Positions 46,094 to 54,459 of a stretch of 64,000 nt of DNA are shown here, in pieces (the stretch's first letter is position 1; every line of letters starts with the position of its first letter). Origin of the DNA: CBDCCT01 sp965214995 (GTDB lineage: Bacteria; Deinococcota; Deinococci; Deinococcales; Trueperaceae); contig CBDCCT010000002.1 of assembly GCA_965214995.1 (NCBI GenBank), forward strand, positions 4,030,001 to 4,094,000, written 5' to 3'. The translations under genes and the position numbers were made by a program. The notes under the pieces were generated by a model. That model saw only the letters and a program-made list of their open reading frames with translations, was not told where the DNA came from and did no database searches.

Positions 46094-46681
46094 ATGACTG
46101 ACGAAATATGGCTAGTAATCATAGGCGGTTTCATCGCGGGAATACCAACCGCTATCGGGGCTATGGCCGCAGCATGGACGGAAAAAAAGAAGAGCGAAAG
46201 AGACTTGGAAAAAATTGAGAGGGAGTCAGTAATAAAACAACAGCAAGAGGCAAGAGAAGAGTACCTGAAGCTGAGAAGGGAGGTAAATATGGACAGCGTG
46301 AAGAGGGAAGTCGATGAACTGCGGAAACTCGAGAGAGCCGCAGAAAGCCTGTACAACGCTAGACATAGTGACGTACCGGCGGCGGAAAAAGACCAGCTTC
46401 TGAGAGAGTTCGAGTCGCTCAGGCACATAGGAACCAAGCACAGTTTTAAAAATTTTTTTGACTCCTTTCTTGACCCGATACCGGGAAATCAGCACCACAG
46501 CTTTGCAAAGCTCACGGAAATAATTGAATGGCAGGTGAACCGCCTCATCGAGAAGAGCGCGCAGTTAGAACAGCCCGAGACGCTAGAAACACCAGCAAAG
46601 CAGCCGGAGCACCGCGAAAGTTTGTTAGGTGAAACACGCGCCTACTTTTCATCTGTCATAAGAAGGTTTAGAAACCTTTAA
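46094..46681 (+). CDS. membrane-anchored coiled-coil protein of unknown function
   Basis: 195 residues. One N-terminal hydrophobic span (IWLVIIGGFIAGIPTAIGAMAAAW) puts the rest in the cytoplasm; then a charged coiled coil (EKKKSERDLEKIERE...LKLRREVNMDSVKREVDELRKLERA) and a helical C-terminal region. Codons are richer in A and T than those of neighbours (many AAA and GAA), so it is recently acquired relative to the island. No family is recognised. Its position between a toxin-antitoxin pair and the regulator/integrase end is where islands carry defence or exclusion genes; that role is inference only. Confidence 0.6.
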   Translation: MTDEIWLVIIGGFIAGIPTAIGAMAAAWTEKKKSERDLEKIERESVIKQQQEAREEYLKLRREVNMDSVKREVDELRKLERAAESLYNARHSDVPAAEKDQLLREFESLRHIGTKHSFKNFFDSFLDPIPGNQHHSFAKLTEIIEWQVNRLIEKSAQLEQPETLETPAKQPEHRESLLGETRAYFSSVIRRFRNL

Positions 46682-46718
46682 AACAGTTTGTGTCCAAAAA
46701 ACGGCTCCCTCCGCAGTG

Positions 46719-46750
46719 ACCTGATTGGTTACTCAGGTCCACAATTTTTC
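46719..46750 (+). terminator. probable terminator after the 46094 gene
   Basis: GACCTGA (46719-46725) pairs with TCAGGTC (46734-46740) and is followed by CACAATTTTT. Confidence 0.5.
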
Positions 46751-46808
46751 GGAGGAAGCGGACGTTGATGTCCATGTTAGCAATATCCTGATAGTATATT
46801 AAGTAGTT

Positions 46809-46860
46809 GCTAAGTTAGCGGGATTATGCTAAGCTAGGTCTTAGCGGGAAACTGCTAAGC
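46809..46860. promoter_or_regulatory. operator cluster of GCTAA palindromes upstream of the XRE gene
   Basis: GCTAA-G-TTAGC (46809-46819), GCTAAG-CTAGGT-CTTAGC (46828-46845) and a half site GCTAAGC (46854-46860) precede the regulator start at 46874. This is the layout of a phage-type repressor's own operators. Confidence 0.7.
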
Positions 46861-46873
46861 TACGGAGGTGGCT

Positions 46874-47089
46874 GTGAACTGGCGACTTAGCGAGTATTTA
46901 GAAGAGAACGGGATAACCCCCTATCAGCTTTTCAAGGAGACGGGGCTGAGCGTGAATACCATCTACCCGATTGCGCGCAACGAGGCGCGGCGGGTTGACC
47001 GGGACACCCTAGACAGGGTGCTCGCGGGGCTCAGGACCTTAACAGGCAAGCCGACGGACATAGGCGACATTCTGAGGTACGAGCCGTGA
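46874..47089 (+). CDS. XRE-family HTH regulator
   Basis: 71 residues from GTG 46874, five bases after GGAGG (an alternative GTG at 46868 overlaps that site). LSEYLEENGITPYQLFKETGLSVNTIYPIARNEARRVDRDTLDRVLAGLRTLTG is an XRE helix-turn-helix with the Cro/C1 recognition helix. Palindromic sites directly upstream suggest autorepression. The integrase gene follows 59 bases downstream, so it probably controls integrase and excision functions. Confidence 0.82.
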   Translation: MNWRLSEYLEENGITPYQLFKETGLSVNTIYPIARNEARRVDRDTLDRVLAGLRTLTGKPTDIGDILRYEP

Positions 47090-47148
47090 GCGGCTACGTG
47101 TGTTCCCTGTTGCTACACCCGCTCGAGTGCCAAGGGGGGGCGTAAGCG

Positions 47149-48290
47149 ATGGGTAAACGCGCGCACGGTGAGGGTAGCATCTCCAAACGCAAAGATGGGC
47201 GCTGGCGGGGCGTGGCGACGGTCGGCTACACCCCCGAGGGTAAGCAGAAGCGCAGGACCGTGTACGGCAAGACGCAGCAAGAGGCGCGGGAAAAGCTCCA
47301 CGCGCTCAATCAACAGCTCGCACAGGGCACCCTCTCGAACACGAAACTGACGGTGGGCGCGTTTCTCGAGCAGTGGTTAGAGGAGAAAGGGCGCACTATC
47401 AAGGCCACGACCCTTCACGAGTACCAATCGTGCGTGCGGAAGTGCATCGCGCCCCGCGTGGGGCGTACCCGTCTCGACAAGCTCACCCCCATGCGCGTGC
47501 AAAGGCTCATCAGCGAGATAGCCGACGCAAGCAAGGGTAAGGGGGTGGCGACGGCTAACAAGTGCCGCATCGTGCTACAGAGCGCCTATAAGCAGGCGAT
47601 ACGCTGGAAACTCGTTTCTGTGAACCCTGTGGAGGCAGTGGACCCCTTACCCACCGTCAAGCGAGACATGAAGCTGTGGACCCCCCAGGAGGCGGCGCGC
47701 TTTCTCGACACGGCACGCCCGCACAGGCTTTACGCGCTCTTCTACCTTGCCATGAGCACGGGCATGAGGCGCGGTGAGCTTCTGGGGCTGCGCTGGCAGG
47801 ATATCGAGGGAGACACCATCACGGTTAGGCAGAACCTCGTGAAGGTGGGGCGAGCGGTCAAGCTCCAGACGCCCAAGACCGCCAAAGGCTACAGGCGCAT
47901 ACCTGTGACCGTTGACGTGCTAGACGCCCTCGAGCATCACCGCACTTTGCAGCGTTCCGAGACTGCTTTCATGGGGGAAGCGTGGCATGATAGCGGGCTC
48001 GTGTTCATCACAGAGACGGGCGAACCCCTGCACCCGGACACCCTGAAGGGCCACAGGAACCGCCTCATGGATAGCGCCGGGGTGCCCCGCGTCAAGCTCA
48101 CGACCTGAGACACCTACACGCTTCTATCGCCATTCGGAACGGCACAGACCCCAAGGTGTTAGCCGACCGCTTAGGGCACGCTCGAGCGTCCTTCACGCTC
48201 GACACCTACACGCACCTTTTTGATGAACAAAGGGCTAAGGCGGCGGTGTCGCTTATGGACTTCCTACCCGCCCCCACCGAGCCGAACTGA
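47149..48290 (+). pseudogene. tyrosine integrase of the element, one-base frameshift
   Basis: Reads as a full phage-type integrase: AP2-like arm-binding N-terminus (GKRAHGEGSISKRKDGRW, GYTPEGKQKRRTVYGKTQQEA), the SAM-like core-binding domain, and catalytic ALFYLAMSTGMRRGELLGLRW with the first Arg. At about 48100 one C is missing from CTCCAC; the frame stops at TGA 48106-48108. In the shifted frame DLRHLHASIAI, DPKVLADRLGH and TLDTYTHLF give the remaining His, Arg, His and Tyr residues, ending at TGA 48290. The protein as read would lack the catalytic tyrosine. Recent mutation or sequence error. Confidence 0.88.
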
Positions 48291-48311
48291 TAGGGGTCAA
48301 ATAGGGGTCAA
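48290..48311. repeat. right-end ATAGGGGTCAA direct repeats (candidate integrase arm sites)
   Basis: ATAGGGGTCAA at 48290-48300 and 48301-48311, starting within the integrase stop codon; identical to the pair at 36998-37020. Confidence 0.75.
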
Positions 48312-48327
48312 ACCCGCCAAAAAGAAG

Positions 48328-48358
48328 CACCCTCACACTTGGTGGGGGTGTCTTTTTT
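48328..48358 (+). terminator. rho-independent terminator of the integrase gene
   Basis: CACCCTCAC (48328-48336) pairs with GTGGGGGTG (48342-48350, one G-T pair) and is followed by TCTTTTTT. It lies just inside the right attachment site and shields tRNA-Val. Confidence 0.85.
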
Positions 48359-48372
48359 GCGTCTCTAACGGC

Positions 48373-48426
48373 TTTTCTTTGGTAGGCGCGGGCAGGATTG
48401 AACTGCCGACCTCCACAGTGTCAATG
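48373..48426. repeat. right attachment site within tRNA-Val
   Basis: 54 bases identical to 36843-36896, covering the tRNA-Val 3' end from the anticodon loop through CCA and eight further bases. Confidence 0.92.
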
Positions 48427-48454
48427 TGGCGCTCTCCCACTGAGCTACGCGCCT
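48380..48454 (-). tRNA. tRNA-Val(GAC)
   Basis: Reverse strand: acceptor AGGCGCG pairs with CGCGCCT, anticodon arm CCACA-TTGACAC-TGTGG gives GAC, T-arm GGCAGTTCAATCCTGCC, encoded CCA. It is the integration target of the element and the expected ligand of the valS T-box. Confidence 0.95.
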
Positions 48455-48508
48455 GCGTCATGGGCTACCAATCGGGCTATCAGCAGAACTATTTGTCACC
48501 CGAAGCTT

Positions 48509-48583
48509 TGGAGGCGCCGACCGGAATCGAACCGGTGAATGGAGGTTTTGCAGACCTCTGCCTTACCGCTTGGCTACGGCGCC
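48509..48583 (-). tRNA. tRNA-Cys(GCA)
   Basis: Reverse strand cloverleaf: GGCGCC acceptor, anticodon arm GAGGT-CTGCAAA-ACCTC gives GCA, T-arm CCGGTTCGATTCCGG, encoded CCA. It lies 54 bases upstream of tRNA-Val on the same strand, so the two form a small tRNA operon. Confidence 0.95.
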
Positions 48584-48650
48584 ACGCGCGGCCCTCGGAA
48601 GAAAAATGCTATCACGCGCCCCGGAAGCTGTCAACGTAATAGAATGGGAC

Positions 48651-51600
48651 ATGGCTCTCAAATTTGCCCACCTCCACCAGCACACCGCCTACAGCCTCCT
48701 AGATGGGGCCGCGCGCATTTCTGACCTCATGAAATGGGTCAAGGAGGTCTCGCCCGAGAACCCGGTGGTGGCGATGACCGACCACGGCAACATGCACGGC
48801 GCGGTGGAGTTTTACAAGGAGGCCGAGAAAGCGGGCGTCAAGCCGATCATCGGTTTTGAGGCGTACGTAACGGCGGGCTCACGCTTTGACAAGCGCAAGG
48901 GGAACTCGAAACTCGACGGCGGTTACTTTCACCTGACGCTGCTGGCGAAGAACTTTAAGGGCTATAAGAACCTTTGCAAGCTCAACTCGAGGGGCTGGCT
49001 CGAGGGCTTTTACGGCAAACCAAGAGTAGACCATGAACTGTTGCGCGAGTATTCGGAGGGCGTCATCGCACTTTCGGGTTGCTTGGGCGCGCAGATTCCG
49101 CGGGCGCTGTTAGATATTGGCGAGGAGGCGGGCGAGGAGACGCTTAAAGCTTACCTGGACATCTACGGCGACGACTTTTTTGTCGAACTCCAGAACCATG
49201 TGCCTGAGCGGGCCGAAGAGATGGACGAAAAACTGCGCGATTTGTCTGAGCAGCAAACGCGGCTCAATCCGATGTTACGCAGACTTGCCGACCAGTACGG
49301 CCTTGGGCTCGTCGCCACCAACGACGGGCACTACGTCAAACGCGAGGACGCCAAGGCGCACGAGGCACTGTTGGCGATTCAGACCAAAACGACGCTCTCG
49401 GACCCCAAACGCTTCCGATTTCCCTGCGACGAGTTTTATGTCAAAACGCCCGAGGAGATGGCGAAGGCAATTCCTGAAGCCGACTTTCCGGGTGCCTTAG
49501 CACGCACGATGGACATCGCGGACCTATGCAACGTGGAGCTGCCGGTGGGTAAGAAACGTGTTTACCAGATGCCCGAACTGCCCATCCCGGCGGGGCGGAC
49601 GCTGGCGGAGCAGTTGCGGGTGCAGACGTACGAGGGCTTGATTGAGCGGTACGAGGTCATTACCGAGGAGCTTTACCGAACGTACTTTTCACAAGCCACG
49701 GCGGACGTGCCTGAGAAGTTAGAGGACGTGCTGCTCGCCCTTGCTACCGAGGGTGAAAGGTGTCAAGCGCAAGCTAAAGAGGCCGGAGAAAAATATGTAA
49801 CATATCCGCACTTGGAACGGCTCAAAGCGGCGGCGGACGTAAGCGAAGAGGCGTTGGTGATCCTCGAGCGCGCCGAATACGAGCTCGGCGTCACCATCTC
49901 GATGGGCTTCCCCGACTACCTGCTCATCGTCGCCGACTTTATCAACTGGGCCAAGGACCAGGGCATCGCGGTGGGGCCGGGCCGGGGCTCGGGCGCGGGC
50001 TCTATAGTCTGTTACGCAACCAAAATTACCAACATCGAACCCTTGCAGTACGGTTTGCTTTTTGAACGTTTCTTGAACCCAGACCGCATCAGTATGCCCG
50101 ACATCGACGTGGACTTTTCCGACACGCGGCGCATGGAGGTCGTGGACTACGTGCGCGAGAAGTACGGTTCGGACAAGGTCGCGCAGATTGCCACCTTCGG
50201 GACGATGGCCTCCAAGGCGGCCATCAGGGACGCCGCGCGCGTGTTGGAAGCCCCCTACGCCGACGCCGACAAAATTTCCAAACTCATCCCGGTGGTGTTT
50301 GGCCGCTCCACCCCGATAGCCCGCGCGATGGAGGAAGTGGCCGAAATCAAGCAGCATTACGAGGGCGGGGCCAAGGAATTTGTGGACGTGGCGCTCAGCT
50401 TAGAGGGTCTCACCCGCCACGCCTCGGTTCACGCGGCGGGGGTCATCATCGCCCGCGAGCCCGTGCAGGAGCTCGCGCCCGTGTTCCGCAGCGGCGACGG
50501 TCCCATCGTCTGCCAATACGACATGAGTTCGGTTGAGGATTTGGGCTTTATCAAGATGGACTTCTTGGGCTTGCGGACGCTCTCTTTTATCGAGGCGGCG
50601 GTTCGCATTATCAAGGAGTCGCGCGGCATCGACCTAGACCCGGACGCTTTTCCCTTAGACGACGCGAAAACCTTTGAACTGCTCTCGCGCGGCGAGGCGG
50701 CGGGCGTGTTTCAGTTCGAGTCGCCGGGAATGGTGGACACGCTGCGCAAGCTTAAACCCAACCGGGTCCAGGACCTCATCGCCGTGTCGGCCTTGTACCG
50801 GCCCGGCCCGATGGAGAACATTCCGACCTATATCCGGCGGCACCACGGCACAACCGACCCAAATTTCACCGAGGACCCGTACGCAGATTTTCCGGCGTCG
50901 CGCGAGTATCTCGAGTCCATCCTCGAGGAGACCTACGGCATCCCGGTCTATCAGGAGCAAATTCTCAAAATTGCCCAAGCCGTCGCGGGGTACAGCCTGG
51001 GCGAAGCCGACTTGTTGCGCAAGGCGATGGGCAAAAAAATCGTCGAGGCGATGGTCAAGCACCGCGAGATTTTCAAAAGGGGAGCCGCCGAAAAGGGCAT
51101 CCCGGCGGGTGAGGCCAACGCGATTTTCGACCTGCTCGAGAAGTTCGCCAACTACGGCTTTAACAAAGCCCATTCAACCGCCTATGGTGCGTTATCCTAC
51201 CAAACCGCCTACTTGAAAGCGCACTACCCCGTCGAGTTCGCCGCCGCCCTCCTCACCGTCGAGCGCGCCAACTCGGACAAGGTCGCGCAATATGTGAGCG
51301 ACGCGAGGCGCTTGGGGACGGACGTTTTGCCGCCCGATATCAACGACTCACGGAGCGACTTTACCCCCGTGGGTGAGGTGGTCCGCTTCGGGCTCTACGG
51401 CATCAAGAACGTAGGCGACGGCGCGGTGACGCATATTATTGAGGAGCGCACGGCTCGAGGACCCTTCAAGGACCTCTACGATTTCTGCCGCCGCGTGGAC
51501 ACAAGCACGGTCAACAAGCGGGCGATAGAACATCTTGTGAAAGCGGGAGCTTTTGACAAGCTGGGCGACCGGAGCACGCTTTTGGCCAACGTAGAGCCCG

Positions 51601-52460
51601 CCATGCGCTGGGGCGCGGCGCAGCGCGAGCAGGCCTCGAAGGGGCAAATGGGGCTTTTCGGTGCCGAGGAGACGCGGCCCCCCGCGCCAGCAAAGGTGAA
51701 GAAGTTGGGCAAGCTCGAGCTCCTGCGCTTCGAAAAAGAGGCCTTGGGGCTCTACATCTCCGACCACCCCATGAACTCCTACCCCGGCCTCTCGGCGGCG
51801 GCGAGTTGCCCGGTGGACGGGATCGAGGCCTGGTTCAAGCAGATGCGCGCGTCCGCAGACACGAATCAATACGGCTCCCTGCGCCTCAAGGTGGCGCTCG
51901 CGGGGATGCTGCAAAACATCGTCAAGAAACCTACCAAGAAGGGCACGATGATGGCCCGCTTTGAGTTGGCCGACGAGTCGGGCGCGCGCGAGGTGGTGGC
52001 CTTTTCCAGGACCTATGACGACATCGCCGACAGGCTCGCCGAGGACGCGCCCGCGGTGCTGATTGCCGAACTCTCCGAGGACGGCGAGTCGGTGCGCATC
52101 GTGGCAGACAGGCTCATCCGCTGGGAGGAGCGCGAGGGGCTGCCCAGGGTGGCGATCGCCGAGTTTGATTTGGACGAGGTGGACGCGCACCTATTGTACG
52201 ACTTCCGCTCGCAGGTGGACGAGTATGCAGGCCTTCTCCCCTTGCGGTTTAGGGTGCGTTCGGGGCGCGGCGTCGCCACTTACGCAACCGAGAACATCCG
52301 CATTGACGAGGAGAGGTTGGGGGAGCTCGAGACGAGTTGCCCCTGGCTCAAGACCACGGTCACGGTCGACCGCGATTCCCTGCTGCGCGAGCGCGACAGC
52401 GGGAGCCGCTACCGCAAAGCCGCTCCCACGGGTGCGGCGCAGCCCGAGGTGCCTTTCTAA
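48651..52460 (+). CDS. dnaE: DNA polymerase III alpha subunit
   Basis: 1269 residues from ATG 48651; an open extension upstream covers tRNA-Cys and is discounted. N-terminal PHP domain FAHLHQHTAYSLLDGAARI, palm with GPGRGSGAGSIVCYA and the catalytic Asp pair in MPDIDVDFSDTRR plus QYDMSSVEDLGFIKMDFLGL, fingers/tau region, helix-hairpin-helix and OB fold (AGMLQNIVKKPTKKGTMMARFELADE). Replicative polymerase. TAGAAT (48640-48645) ends five bases before the ATG, suggesting a leaderless message. Confidence 0.97.
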   Translation: MALKFAHLHQHTAYSLLDGAARISDLMKWVKEVSPENPVVAMTDHGNMHGAVEFYKEAEKAGVKPIIGFEAYVTAGSRFDKRKGNSKLDGGYFHLTLLAKNFKGYKNLCKLNSRGWLEGFYGKPRVDHELLREYSEGVIALSGCLGAQIPRALLDIGEEAGEETLKAYLDIYGDDFFVELQNHVPERAEEMDEKLRDLSEQQTRLNPMLRRLADQYGLGLVATNDGHYVKREDAKAHEALLAIQTKTTLSDPKRFRFPCDEFYVKTPEEMAKAIPEADFPGALARTMDIADLCNVELPVGKKRVYQMPELPIPAGRTLAEQLRVQTYEGLIERYEVITEELYRTYFSQATADVPEKLEDVLLALATEGERCQAQAKEAGEKYVTYPHLERLKAAADVSEEALVILERAEYELGVTISMGFPDYLLIVADFINWAKDQGIAVGPGRGSGAGSIVCYATKITNIEPLQYGLLFERFLNPDRISMPDIDVDFSDTRRMEVVDYVREKYGSDKVAQIATFGTMASKAAIRDAARVLEAPYADADKISKLIPVVFGRSTPIARAMEEVAEIKQHYEGGAKEFVDVALSLEGLTRHASVHAAGVIIAREPVQELAPVFRSGDGPIVCQYDMSSVEDLGFIKMDFLGLRTLSFIEAAVRIIKESRGIDLDPDAFPLDDAKTFELLSRGEAAGVFQFESPGMVDTLRKLKPNRVQDLIAVSALYRPGPMENIPTYIRRHHGTTDPNFTEDPYADFPASREYLESILEETYGIPVYQEQILKIAQAVAGYSLGEADLLRKAMGKKIVEAMVKHREIFKRGAAEKGIPAGEANAIFDLLEKFANYGFNKAHSTAYGALSYQTAYLKAHYPVEFAAALLTVERANSDKVAQYVSDARRLGTDVLPPDINDSRSDFTPVGEVVRFGLYGIKNVGDGAVTHIIEERTARGPFKDLYDFCRRVDTSTVNKRAIEHLVKAGAFDKLGDRSTLLANVEPAMRWGAAQREQASKGQMGLFGAEETRPPAPAKVKKLGKLELLRFEKEALGLYISDHPMNSYPGLSAAASCPVDGIEAWFKQMRASADTNQYGSLRLKVALAGMLQNIVKKPTKKGTMMARFELADESGAREVVAFSRTYDDIADRLAEDAPAVLIAELSEDGESVRIVADRLIRWEEREGLPRVAIAEFDLDEVDAHLLYDFRSQVDEYAGLLPLRFRVRSGRGVATYATENIRIDEERLGELETSCPWLKTTVTVDRDSLLRERDSGSRYRKAAPTGAAQPEVPF

Positions 52461-52590
52461 TACGGACTCGCATTTTGGCTTGAGCAGATGCAAGCTCAGG
52501 AACGTCTGGGATAGCGACCCTCGAAGAGCATTGTCCTCGAGATAAACCCGTATGAGTACCTCGAGGACGGTTGAGAGAACAGTTGAGACA

Positions 52591-54057
52591 TTATCCGCGG
52601 TCGGTAGGGGCTCGCGTCGGCTCAATGTTTTGATTCAAACGGAACAAATTTTGAGGATCGTACTTGGCTTTGATGTCGGCCAGGCGAGCATAATTGCGCC
52701 CGTAAGCCCTCTCGACCAGGCCGTCTTCTTCCATCAAGCCGGGAAAGTTCAAGTACGAGCTACCGGGCGAGTAGGGCTGCATCCGGTCGTAGAAGCGGCG
52801 CGTCCATTCGATACACGCTTCTGACAGGGCCGGATCGTGCCAAGAGGTGTTGAATACGAGGGTGTAGGGAGCGCTACGCTCACCTAACGCCGTGGCCTCG
52901 GTGGGAACCTGGCTGACGGTGTCGCCCATCGCCCAAATATCGAAGATGGTCCAATCGGTCGGGCGGCTTCGGACCTGTTCCGCAACGATGGCGACGACCT
53001 CGTCGTTGATTTCGTCGAGGTGAAGCGATTTCCAGTAGTGATAGACTTCGCCTTCGGGATTGATCCAATCGAACATGCTCTGGACGGCGGTGAAGGGCAG
53101 TTGCCCGCTCATATCGACCAAAGGCTCGGCCAGTTCCCGCAGGGGTTGAATGAACGCTGCACCTTCGTCCAGTGGCCCGATGTGGACACCCACGACGATG
53201 ACAACCCCTCTGTTGCGGGCCTCGGGTGGAAAGTCGGGCGCGTCGGGAACCGTCCAGAAGAGACAGTTGCTGCTGAATTCGGGCGGCGCTTGGGCGACGT
53301 AGTCGCGCCAGGCGGGCAGGATCTCCTCCGTTTTCTCGTTGGGATACATGGCGGCGACCAGGTTGACCATAGGCCCGACCGGGTGGAGTTGGTACTCGAA
53401 CGAGGTCACGACCCCGAAATTGCCGCCCCCACCGCGCAGCGCCCACAAAAGGTCTTCGTTCTCGCGTTCGCTGGCCCTCAAAACCTCGCCAGCGGCGGTC
53501 ACGATTTCCGCGGAAACGAGGTTGTCGCAACTCAGACCGTGCTTGCCGCGCAGCCAGCCGTAGCCGCCACCCAGGGTCAGTCCGGCGATGCCGGTTTCAG
53601 AGACGATGCCGCCGGGGGTGGCTAAGCCGTGCAGTTGGGTTTCGTGGTCCAAGTCGCCCCAGGTTGCGCCGCCTTGTGCGTGGGCCGTTCGTTGGTGAGG
53701 GTCTACATAGACGCCTTTCATCAGCGACAAGTCGAGCATGAGGCCGCCGTCACAGGTCGCGCTGCCCGCTACGCCGTGGCCGCCCCCGTGAACGGCGAGT
53801 AAGACCTCATGCTGACGGGCAAAGTTGACGGCTGTCACCACATCGGCGGTGCCTGTAGGGCGCACAATCAGGGCGGGGTGCTTGTCTATCATCTTGTTCC
53901 AGACCCGGCGGGTTTCGTCGTAGCCGGGGGCGTCGGCGGTGAGAACCGGGCCGCGAACGGCTGTTCGCAAGGCGTTCACAGCCTGCACGTCTATTCGGGC
54001 TTTCTCACCCGACAATGTCGTCACCTCTAAAAATGTCGTTGCCTCTAGCGTTGTCAT
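52591..54057 (-). CDS. FAD-linked oxidoreductase, BBE-like, with bicovalent flavin site
   Basis: 488 residues from ATG 54057, preceded by GGAGGT. The PCMH-type FAD domain shows PALIVRPTGTADVVTAVNFA, the His in LAVHGGGHGVAGSA and the Cys in GLSCDNLVSAEIV, both used for bicovalent 6-S-cysteinyl, 8-alpha-histidyl FAD. The C-terminus YSPGSSYLNFPG...ERAYGRNYARLADIKAKYDPQNLFRLNQNI is the BBE signature. Relatives oxidise sugars or specialised metabolites with oxygen. Substrate unknown. It is the last gene of a minus-strand cluster. Confidence 0.9.
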   Translation of the reverse strand: MTTLEATTFLEVTTLSGEKARIDVQAVNALRTAVRGPVLTADAPGYDETRRVWNKMIDKHPALIVRPTGTADVVTAVNFARQHEVLLAVHGGGHGVAGSATCDGGLMLDLSLMKGVYVDPHQRTAHAQGGATWGDLDHETQLHGLATPGGIVSETGIAGLTLGGGYGWLRGKHGLSCDNLVSAEIVTAAGEVLRASERENEDLLWALRGGGGNFGVVTSFEYQLHPVGPMVNLVAAMYPNEKTEEILPAWRDYVAQAPPEFSSNCLFWTVPDAPDFPPEARNRGVVIVVGVHIGPLDEGAAFIQPLRELAEPLVDMSGQLPFTAVQSMFDWINPEGEVYHYWKSLHLDEINDEVVAIVAEQVRSRPTDWTIFDIWAMGDTVSQVPTEATALGERSAPYTLVFNTSWHDPALSEACIEWTRRFYDRMQPYSPGSSYLNFPGLMEEDGLVERAYGRNYARLADIKAKYDPQNLFRLNQNIEPTRAPTDRG

Positions 54058-54117
54058 CCTGACCTCCTTGGTCGTGTTATTGATCGTGTTAACAGTGTCC
54101 CCGTATCGAATGATGCT

Positions 54118-54360
54118 GAAGCTGTGATGCGTTCTCGTCAAAAAGCGCGCCGCTTTGAAGCGATCCTCGAGGATGTTGCCGGGAGGAAACGCGATGCTGG
54201 CGATGGTGAGTCCCGCAACGTCGCCGCCTTCGACGCTTCCTTGTCGACGCGGTAGGCCAGCACGGCGTCTCAGGTGCCGTTGTCCAGGTCTTCTCCAATC
54301 CAGCAGGAGCAGCGCACGTTGCAGTCGCAGACTTCCAGAACCTTCGAGCTGATACGCCAC
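54118..54360 (-). pseudogene. DUF1326-family protein, decayed
   Basis: From GTG 54360 the pieces VAYQLEG, KVLEVCDCNVRCSCWIGEDLDNGT, DAVLAYRVDK, EGGDVAGLTIASIAFPPGNIL and DENASQLQ are DUF1326 sequence, but they lie in different frames: one TGA replaces a Cys codon after DNGT and there are about three one-base shifts. The open frame running on into the FAD oxidoreductase is a chance read-through. The flanking genes are intact, so this member of the cluster was lost alone. Confidence 0.75.
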
Positions 54361-54459
54361 GACGGTTCCTTTCTCGAGCGGGTACGTTGGGTAGATGGCG
54401 GCGTCTCACCTCCTTCGTTGCGGAGACTGGGGAGAGCGGATGATATGTCCAAGTACGGC

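Larger units (their letters stand above)
36843..48426. mobile_element. 11.5-kb integrative element inserted in tRNA-Val(GAC)
   Basis: Bounded by a perfect 54-bp direct repeat (36843-36896 and 48373-48426) equal to the 3' part of tRNA-Val from the anticodon to beyond CCA, with imperfect similarity for another 16 bases outward. Contents: a tyrosine integrase beside the intact tRNA, an excisionase-like HTH, a primase-polymerase/DUF3987 replication protein, HTH regulators, a toxin-antitoxin pair and small unknown proteins. No structural phage or conjugation genes are seen, suggesting a satellite or mobilisable island. The integrase is frameshifted, so it may be stranded. CTCGAG density is about that of the host chromosome, implying long residence in related genomes. 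Confidence 0.9.

Noticed and set aside
48570..48650. N-terminal extension of dnaE
   Set aside because: It would translate part of tRNA-Cys; the PHP domain begins right after ATG 48651.
54058..54360. Extended start of the FAD oxidoreductase (open back to 54360)
   Set aside because: The extra region is the decayed DUF1326 gene; a GGAGGT precedes ATG 54057.
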